From assembly GCF_000313135.1 (NCBI RefSeq), contig NW_004457313.1:310077-359250 (forward strand): a stretch of 49,174 nt of DNA, written 5' to 3'. Positions 41,616-49,174 of the stretch are shown in pieces; within the stretch, counting starts at the first letter, position 1, and each line of letters starts with the position of its first letter. The notes under the pieces were generated by a model that saw only the letters and a list, made by a program, of their open reading frames with translations, was not told the DNA's origin and searched no databases. Source of the stretch: Acanthamoeba castellanii str. Neff. Taxonomy: Eukaryota > Discosea > Longamoebia > Acanthamoebidae. A program made the position numbers and the translations under genes.

Positions 41616-44600
41616 ATGGATGCTAGTGCGCGCGGCAGCGGAGCCGGGTCGTCGTCCACTGCCATCATCCTGTCCAGCCGGGAAGAAGCCGTTCCCCACG
41701 TCGTGTCTTGGTACCTCGTCTCTCATCTATCATCCCCCCCTCTCCTCCGCGCAATATAAGGGGACGATAAAAAGACCCCTCCCCTTTCTTCGTGTTGTCC
41801 TACCCCGCTATGATTTATTTATTTTTTCATCTATCCTTTTTTCGGCCTGGAATTCTTCTGCTTTTATAGACAATTCCACCTTCCGCGCCATTTTTTTATT
41901 TTAGTTTTCTGTGCATCTGTCCTTTTGTGCCCGTCTGGTGGCCGGGGCGTTGTGACGTCGTGTGTCGTGTCGCGTGTGCCGTGTGGCTGATGGCTGACGC
42001 ATCAACATTCCTCCTGTTCTGTGGTGGGTGGTGGCTCGCCACACAGGCTGGCACAGACCTACGGAGAGAAGGAGGGCGCGACGTTGCTTAAAAAGAACGT
42101 GTACCAGGCCTACGTGAACTTTTGCGGCGAGAACAACTTTGAATGCACCAACGCAGCGTCGTTCGGCAAGATCTTCAAGCGCGTGTTCCCGCGGGTCCAG
42201 ATGGCGCGCTTGGTGGTGGACAAGGGCAAGAAGGGCTGGCACTACAGCGGCCTCACGGTCAAGCGAGGGCCGCAGGCCACCGCTGCCAACAGCGCCCACC
42301 ACGGCCTCTCGGCCGACTCGTTGATCGGTAGCCACGAGGAGCAGACGGCCGGGCGGCGCAGGCGCAGGGAAAAGCGGCCGTCATCACCCAATCGGGGCTA
42401 TCAGCAGACTTTCAGGGTCGACGACGGCAATCGGTCAGCCGCGGCATCCATCAACGACTCATCGAGCTACGTCGAACGCGGTCTGTCTGCGGCGCCTTCA
42501 TCCACACAACAAATGGCGCTCAGCCTCATACTGTCGGCATCATCAGCGCCCGATGTCGACACTTCTTTCACTCACCCTACCTACCCACCACCACCGTACA
42601 ACCGACCGGCTTCCTCGAACGTCGAATCCATCTTCCCTCCTCCCCACGGCTTCCACTCGGCCCCCTCCAATCGGCCTCTCTCGTCGGCGGTCGATTGGAG
42701 CAGCGCCACGCCAATCAATTGCGGCAAGCGAAAGCGCTCGACCGAGAGAAACGAAGTGTACCTCGCCGGCGGCGGTGGTGCCGGTCACCACGTCACCGAC
42801 CTGCTGCCGGGCGAGTACGCCCCCGGGGAACGCCGGGCTTCGTACGCCGACTATGTGCCGCTAAGAGCCGACGTCGACGGCTTGAAGCGACCGAATAGCG
42901 GCCTGTGGCCGCTTGACACGGCGCCGTCTCCCGCCACCCCTGGCCCAATGTCGCCCGCAGTAGCGGGTCCCTCCTCCTACTCTCACTCCGCCGACAACAG
43001 GCAACGGCAGCACTCAACCGAGGCCCGCCGCTGCGGCGTGTGGAACTCCAATGCCCACCTCTACCTCATTGAAACCCTCCACCAGTACTGCCGCGTCTTT
43101 CGACAGGAGTCCTGGCCCGCCTTGTGCGTTGCCCCTCGTCTCCCCTTAATGGCGCGGTTGGCTCCGATCCGACGCTCGCTCGCTCACGTGCTATCTATGT
43201 CTCCTCTGTTGTGCAGTCCAATCAACCCGGCTTGCCTGAAGCTCAGCAACGTGCAGTATGTGGTGACTTCCGAAGACGGCGCTCTCGAGCGAAGCCCGCT
43301 CGCTCTCTGTACATATTTCGCGCTCGCCTGCGGTACATACACGCCCCGCCTCGCTTTGTCAAGGGGGTGCGATCAATTGCTCACCGATCGTCACACACGC
43401 ATGTGCAGGCAGCATGGTGGTCGGCAACCTGCAGCGCTCACGAGAGTTTTGGGTCAAGTCAAGGTGCGCTTTCCTCTACGTCCCCCCTCTTGATCTGGCG
43501 GTGCACGAGCCAACAAAACAATGGAAACAATGGAATGTGCTGAAATGCAGGGAGCTGTTGGGGGAGCTGTTCGATTCGAACGACTACGACGTGGCGTGCG
43601 TGCTGCGACACAGCGCCAACCTGTCGCGCGTGCTGGATGAAAGCGAGGGTCGGATGGCCAAGGGCTTCTGCTACCTGACCATGAGCAAGCAGATCTGCGA
43701 GCGAATCGGGGCGGTGAACGACGAGAACTACGAGCTCACGCTTAAGATGATGAACGGCTACTACCGCGTGCCCGTCGAGGCTGAGATGGAGTACGCGCAG
43801 ACGCAGCCCAAGTGGAACAAGAACTGGAAGGAGGGCAAGCTCTGCGTGTCACAGTACAAGTACGGCCGCGTCACCTCGGTCATCAATGACTCCCTCATGG
43901 AGTCTTTTCAGGGCATCACGGCTGCGATCTGCGGCGACTACTCCCCACACGGTGCCCACTCCATTCCTCATCGCGTGCTGTGTTGTGTGCGCGCGTGCGC
44001 CACCTCACTCTTGATGATTGAACAGAAAAGCGAAGAAAGCTGCAAGTCGAGCTGATCAAGCTGGAGCGGCTGGAGGAGGCGACGGATCGGGTCGACAGCC
44101 ACTACGGCGGTGCAGGGCCTCGGCAGCTGCTGCAGATCATCCGCGCGCTCCTCCACTTCTTTCGCGCCGTGGCCTTGCGGCACATCGGCACCGAGCAGGA
44201 GGCGCTGGCTAGCAACGTCGCCTTCGTCGAATTCCTCACCAAGCGGCTGCACACGTCGTCCTTCTTCATCAGCTGGACCGAAGTGTCGTCCATGCTGCTC
44301 TTCACGCAGGAGATGCCGGGCCTCCTCTGCTCCCTGCTCGACGCCCAGCGACTGCCGCTCCTCCAGGCGCTCTTCCACACGCTCGAGCCGCTCATCAAGG
44401 ACCTCGACTGGCTGCGCACCACCTACGAGAGCCTCCGGGCGGTGGTCGACCACTACTACGCCTCGCGCGGCCAGCAGCCGCCCGACGCGCTCCTCTCCTC
44501 GCCCCTGCCCTCGCCCATGACCCTCCCGCCACCGACGGTACCCCGAACCTCCACCGATCCGGCATCGACGCTCGCCTACCTGCCGCTCTCCTCTTCTTCC

Positions 44601-44687
44601 TTGTCCTCTTCGTGCTCTTCCTCCTCCTCGCCACCACTCCCCTCTTCCGCCTCTCCGCCCTCCCTCGCTCATCTCCTCGCCTTGTAA
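41616..44687 (+). CDS. RFX-type DNA-binding protein 2
   Basis: Exon 1 (41616-41710) ends SREEAVPHVVS plus two bases of a Trp codon; exon 2 begins at 42047. The RFX domain reads WLAQTYGEKEGATLLKKNVY, QAYVNFCGENNF, ASFGKIFKRVFPRVQMARLV and GKKGWHYSGLTVK, with the same altered recognition segment as its neighbour. A Ser/Pro-rich linker follows, then a helical C-terminal half from about 43030 (HLYLIETLHQYCRVFRQESW) through 43550-44440 (LRAVVDHYY). It includes a long region (43580-43930) with no family I recognise; RFX proteins of animals carry dimerisation domains after the DNA-binding domain and this may correspond. It ends Ser/Pro-rich with TAA at 44685-44687. Exon limits between 43110 and 43560 and around 43950-44030 are uncertain. 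Confidence 0.8.
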
Positions 44688-44839
44688 AGAAACTCTCATC
44701 TCGTGTGAATCTAAATACCTTCCAAGAATTGGATTGCATTTTCTATTTTAAATTCAATTACTTTACGAAACAAGTGGAGGACGCAGCTCTCTGCATCTAA
44801 TTGATTGAGGCCTCGGGTTGAGGTGGCGGATCGCGGGCC
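44688..44839. other. short intergenic upstream of XPF
   Basis: This 152-nt AT-rich then GC-rich segment holds the RFX 2 3' end and the XPF start region. No distinct element is visible. Confidence 0.4.
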
Positions 44840-47800
44840 ATGTCGTCGTTGGGATTTCACAAGCAAATCTTTGCCGATTTGCTGGAGGAGGATGGACTGC
44901 TGGCGATGGGGAAAGGATTGGGGCTGGAGCGCATCGTGGCCAGCTTCGTGCGGCTCTACTGCGATCCCAAGCGGCTGGTGTTTGTCCTCAACGTGCGGCC
45001 GGGCAGCGACGACCACCTGCACCTCATGGAGGACCTGCGACTGCTCGATCCCTCGATGCAGCATCCGCCCCACACCGTCGCGGCCGAAGAATCTGCCGAG
45101 CAGAGGTACCCCCGTACTGCCAATGTGCTGGTGCCGCCTGGATGTTGACTTCTTCTTGTTGCCCTTGTGCTCTCCCCTCAGAGGGGTTCTGTACTTGCGA
45201 GGCGGAGTGCTGTTCATGTCGTCGCGCACGCTCGTCGTGGACCTGCTCACCAAGCGTGTGCCGACCCACCTCATCAGCGGGCTCCTCGTATGCCAGGCTC
45301 ACAGGTATACGCTCACATCTCGTGTGTGCGAGTGTGGCCGGGGCACCTCCCTCAGTGGCGTTGCTGATGTTTTGCCACTACCTGGCGGTGGCCTGCAGGG
45401 TAACAGAAGCATCGACGACGGCCTTCATCCTGCGCCTCTTTCGCGAATCAAACAAGGTGCTGCCACTGTGCCACTGTGCCACTTGTGGCGCTCTCGCTGT
45501 TCTCTCAGCTGATCGTACGGCACGGGTGGTACATAGACCGGCTTCATCAAGGCCTTCACGGACTACCCTGAGGCCCTGGTCAGCGACTTCTCGCATGTTG
45601 AGCGTCTCATGCGCCACCTCTTCGTCACTCGCCTGTTTTTGTGGCCACGGTATCGAACCTACTCTCCCGTGTTGTCTTTGATGATGACGTGGTGGCAATG
45701 TGCTGGTGTGTGTCGCGTTGCTACAGGTTTCACATGACCGTGGGGGAGTCGCTCGAGCGGCACCAGCCCGAGGTCGTGGAGCTCCAGCAGCCCATGACGA
45801 AAGCCATGGAGCAGTTGCAGGAGGCCATCGTTCAGGTGATGGATGCGTGTCTTCAAGAGCTGAAGAAAACGAACCAGGTATGTTCACAGCGCTGTGCGCG
45901 TGCGTGCATGTGTCCATTTTCGCGGTGCGTTGCTGACCATGACCTGCGTGGTCAGCTGGACGTGGACGAGTTGACGGTGGAGAACGGGCTGTTCAAATCC
46001 TTTGACACCATCATCAAGAAGCAACTGGAGACGATCTGGCACCAGGTGGGTCCCAAGACCAAGCAGCTCATATCCGACCTGGGCACCCTTCGCAATCTGC
46101 TCACGTAAGTCTACCCTGCCGTCATCTTGTGCAGGCCTTATATGATTGAGTTTGACGATGTGTGTGTGGTGTGTCGTGTCGTGCCGTGTGTGATGCAGCT
46201 ATCTGGTGACCTACGATTGTGTTACTTACAACCGGTACCTGGAGACGCTGCGTACGCACGAGTTCGGGCAGTACTCCATCTGGCTGTTCCTGCCCGCCGC
46301 CAACCGCATCTTCACCGTACGCGCTTCCCTTCACACTCACATGGAGGAAGCCTCTTGCTCACCGCCCTACCAGTTGGCCAGGAGCCGAGTGTACATCAGC
46401 AAAAAGGTCACCAGGAAGCGCAGAGCCGAAGCACCTCCACGAGTTGAAGTGGTACGCTCAGCCCCCAATGCGCTGTGTGTTGCGTGTGTTGCTGAGCTCC
46501 ATAAACACACACACACACATGCGTGGAATGTTAAGATCGCGGATGAAAGCCCGGCGGTGGACAGCGAGACAAAGGCCGAAGCCGAGCAGGAGACCCACAC
46601 AACGGCCGCAGAGGCGGAGATCCGATACGAGCTCGTCGAGGAGACCGTTCAGGTGCCCATCCTCGAGGAGAACCCCAAGTGGCACCTCCTGACGGAGGTG
46701 CTCAAGGAGATCGAAGAGGCGAGTGGTGGGTCGGGCGGCCAAACGCTGATCATGGTCAAGGACGAGCGCACCTGCATGCAGCTGCAGGAGTACCTCGCGG
46801 TCGGGGGCAAACGGATGTACGCATAACCCTCGCTCCTTTGTGCCGTGCACACCGCCGTCTCATTGATCGGTGTGTGTGGTGTGTGGTGTGTGGTGTGTGG
46901 TGTGTGGTGTGTGGTGTGTGGTGTGTGGTGTGTGTTGGCCAGGCTTGAGCGACTGTTCGACGCCGACTCTGTCAACAGGGCTTTCTATCGACGACCCACG
47001 GTCGCGGAGACGTTTCAGTTTAGTTACAGCAACAACAAGCGGAGTACGCATCTTATCAGCATGGATGGACTACTGTGCCAGTCCAGCTGCTGACGAAAAC
47101 TCGGAACACACACACACACACACAGGGAAAGGCAAAGGGAAGGGACGCGGTGGCGGCAGTACACAACGTGTCACACTAAACTTGGCGCACGCTTCAGTCC
47201 CCGAGCTCACTGCCGTCAATCTCAGGTAGGCCTGCCCTGTTGCTTGCCAATTCGTTTCCGCGGCTCCTGACGCGGCGCGCGACACGCAGCTTGGCGGAGC
47301 AGCAAAAGAGCGCGATGGAAATAAAGGAGGGTGAGCCGGGCATGGAAGCAGAACTCGCCGCAGCCCAGCTGCCGCTGCCGAACCAGCAGTACGACCCACT
47401 CTGCCTTTACTCCAATCGGATAACGCGTTCAAACAAACAAACAAACAAACAAACAAGCAAACAACAGCAATTGACTTAAGGATTCACAACCACCAATTTA
47501 TATTTTAGGTATTCGCTGTGGACGGACGACTTTATCTTCAACACCGACCAGATCGAGATACTGGCGGGTCCGCAGGTACTCATCCACCCGCTGGAAGGCG
47601 CCAACAGGCACCTCCTGCGCGACCTGCGGCCGACCTACGTGATCGTCTACGACGCCGACATGAAGTTCACTCGCGAAATTGAGGTGCTCCACGCCATCAA
47701 GTTCAGCTTTCCTGTACCCGGGCTGTTGCTAACACCACTTCACTACGCACACGTACTGCACACCCACCGCACACGCACACGCACACGCATCACCGCACGC

Positions 47801-49174
47801 GCGCGGCGCAGATGTACAAGGCGAGTAATCCGGGCATGCCGTTGCGTGTGTACTTCCTGACGTACGAGAACTCGGTCGAGGAGCAGCGCTACCTGTCGTC
47901 GGTGCGCAAGGAGAAGGAGGCCTTCGAACGACTCATTCACCAGAAAGCGGTACCGCGTTGTGTGTTGCGTCTTGCGTGCGCCGCATGCGTTACTGATGGT
48001 GGTGGTGTTGATGACGTGGCGTGACGTGACGCACTATCTGCAGACGATGACGGTGATCAAGGGCCAAGACGGCAAGCTTGAGTGGAAGGAGGAGGACCTC
48101 GGTCTCGGGGAGGAATCATACAACAGCCGCAAGGGACGCAAGATCCTCCCCAAGGAGAAGGGCAAGGTAGACCTACACGGCCGACACGGCAAAATCGCCA
48201 AAAGTGCTCCGTGACACACACGCGCGCGCGCACACACACACACGACACACACACACACACATGACACACGACACACACACAACACTCAAACACGGAATGT
48301 CAACTGCGGCATGTTAAGATATTGGTTGACTACCGCGAATTCCGGAGCACGGTCCCGTCGTTCCTCCACCAGAAAGGCTTCGAGGTACCCAACAGCGCCT
48401 GGTCGACCTGCTGTGCGTGCGTGCGTGCGCGTGTGCTGCGTGTTGCGTTCCGCTCAGGCCGCTGTGCGTCTGTGTGTGTGGTACTAGGTGGTGCCCTGCC
48501 ATCTCGAGGTGGGCGACTACATTCTGACGCCCGACATATGCGTGGAGCGAAAGAGCATACCCGATCTCATCCAGTCCTTCCACTCCGGGCGACTGTACGC
48601 ACATTCCCCGCATTCCGCCTCTAATGCGCACGCACGCACGCACTCTCCGCTCCGCTACGTAGTCTCACTCTAGCTCGTTTGTGCGCGTGACCAGCTACAA
48701 CCAGACCGAGGCGATGATGCGGCGATTCAAGACCTATGCGCTGCTGATCGAATTCGACCCCGAAAAGCCGTTCTGCCTCATGGTATGCCCGTGCCCTCTC
48801 ATTCATGGTTTCACACACTCTCACGACACGACCAACGACACGACCAACGACACGGCGGCCGATAAAGCCCGACTCGGATCTGGGCGAGGAGATTCGACCG
48901 GGCAGTCTCTCGTCGAAGCTGGCCGTCCTAACCCTCTCCTTCCCGCGCTTGCGGCTCATTTGGTGCCGCTCACCGCACGTCACCGCCGACATGTTTGATC
49001 TGCTCAAGGTCCCACTCCTCCTCCTCCTCCGCTCGATCATCGTTTTGGCGCTGACGTGTGCTCGTGCGCGCATCAACTACAACCACACCAGAGGGACAAC
49101 CCTCAACCGGATCCGGCCACTGTGAATGCCTCGACAGGCGAGGGCGTCGAAGATCAGTCTGCCTTGGCGCCCAT
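44840..49174 (+). CDS. ERCC4: XPF/ERCC4-type DNA repair endonuclease (3' end outside window)
   Basis: XPF pairs with ERCC1 and cuts 5' of lesions in nucleotide excision repair and at crosslinks. Exons: 44840-45105, 45182-45304, 45399-45456, 45537-45649, 45727-45877, 45956-46104, 46199-46316, 46374-46451, 46536-46816, 46943-47043, 47126-47225 and more. The inactive helicase-like part shows [82 protein letters not shown] and [12 protein letters not shown]. The second RecA-like part has [19 protein letters not shown] and [20 protein letters not shown]. The nuclease has [33 protein letters not shown] and [13 protein letters not shown], so the acidic residues and the ERK-x3-D site are kept. The window ends after a short Asp/Pro/Thr segment, before the expected C-terminal HhH2 domain. 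Confidence 0.95.
46866..46936. repeat. (GTGTGTGGT)-type tract in an XPF intron
   Basis: About eight GTGTGGT units lie just before the acceptor at 46942. Confidence 0.75.
47430..47463. repeat. (CAAA)n microsatellite in an XPF intron
   Basis: About eight CAAA units, the last ones degenerate, lie between two XPF exons. Confidence 0.8.

Noticed and set aside
48200..48290. CA/CG-rich alternating tract as a special Z-DNA element
   Set aside because: Similar CACACA/CGCGCG runs fill most introns of the window, so it is background intron style.

Overview
The window is nuclear DNA of an intron-rich, GC-rich protist. The gene set and style (many short introns packed with CA/TG steps, 5' splice sites often GTACGC, RFX factors in an amoeba-like gene set) point to Acanthamoeba or a close relative. 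This is inferred from gene content and style, not from a database match.

Two unlike parts are joined near 7.9-8.0 kb. Positions 1 to about 7,850 form an AT-richer, strongly CpG-poor island of decayed mobile DNA. It holds a minus-strand DUF7869/transposase-like gene with a frameshift and an internal stop, a plus-strand gene with a ParB-like domain and several lesions, and remnants of Ty1/copia elements in both orientations. Through this island run fifteen copies of a 22-bp palindrome, nearly all in introns or between genes. Every copy fits one ancestral perfect palindrome: arm CAT, core CGCGTACGCGTACGCG, arm ATG. Each of its six CpG steps has become CA or TG (two survive as CG), while the TA steps stay fixed in all but one case. 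This is the most striking pattern in the window.

From 8 kb on, ordinary host genes are tightly packed: a secreted single-pass membrane protein (8345-10233, +); a large protein with a C2 domain split by long charged inserts (10453-14176, -); a complete telomerase reverse transcriptase (14628-21778, -); a four-CBS AMPK-gamma-like protein in divergent arrangement with TERT (21944-23332, +); a MESH1-type HD hydrolase with an extra N-terminal winged-helix-like segment (23441-24839, +); a nitronate monooxygenase (25082-26238, +); a secreted PLC/GDPD-like protein (26404-29613, +) whose stop codon overlaps that of a convergent ketopantoate reductase (29610-31123, -); a very long membrane-anchored coiled-coil SH3-DH-PH RhoGEF (31279-38494, -); two divergent RFX-type transcription factors (38977-40992, - and 41616-44687, +); and the XPF/ERCC4 repair endonuclease, cut by the window end (44840 on, +).

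Functionally, the host part mixes telomere and DNA repair (TERT, XPF), nutrient and alarmone signalling (CBS protein, MESH1), small-molecule oxidoreductases, Rho signalling and transcription. There is no sign of one shared pathway. The paired RFX genes look like a local duplication, because both carry an intron in the same phase inside the same tryptophan codon. No rRNA, tRNA or CRISPR was seen.
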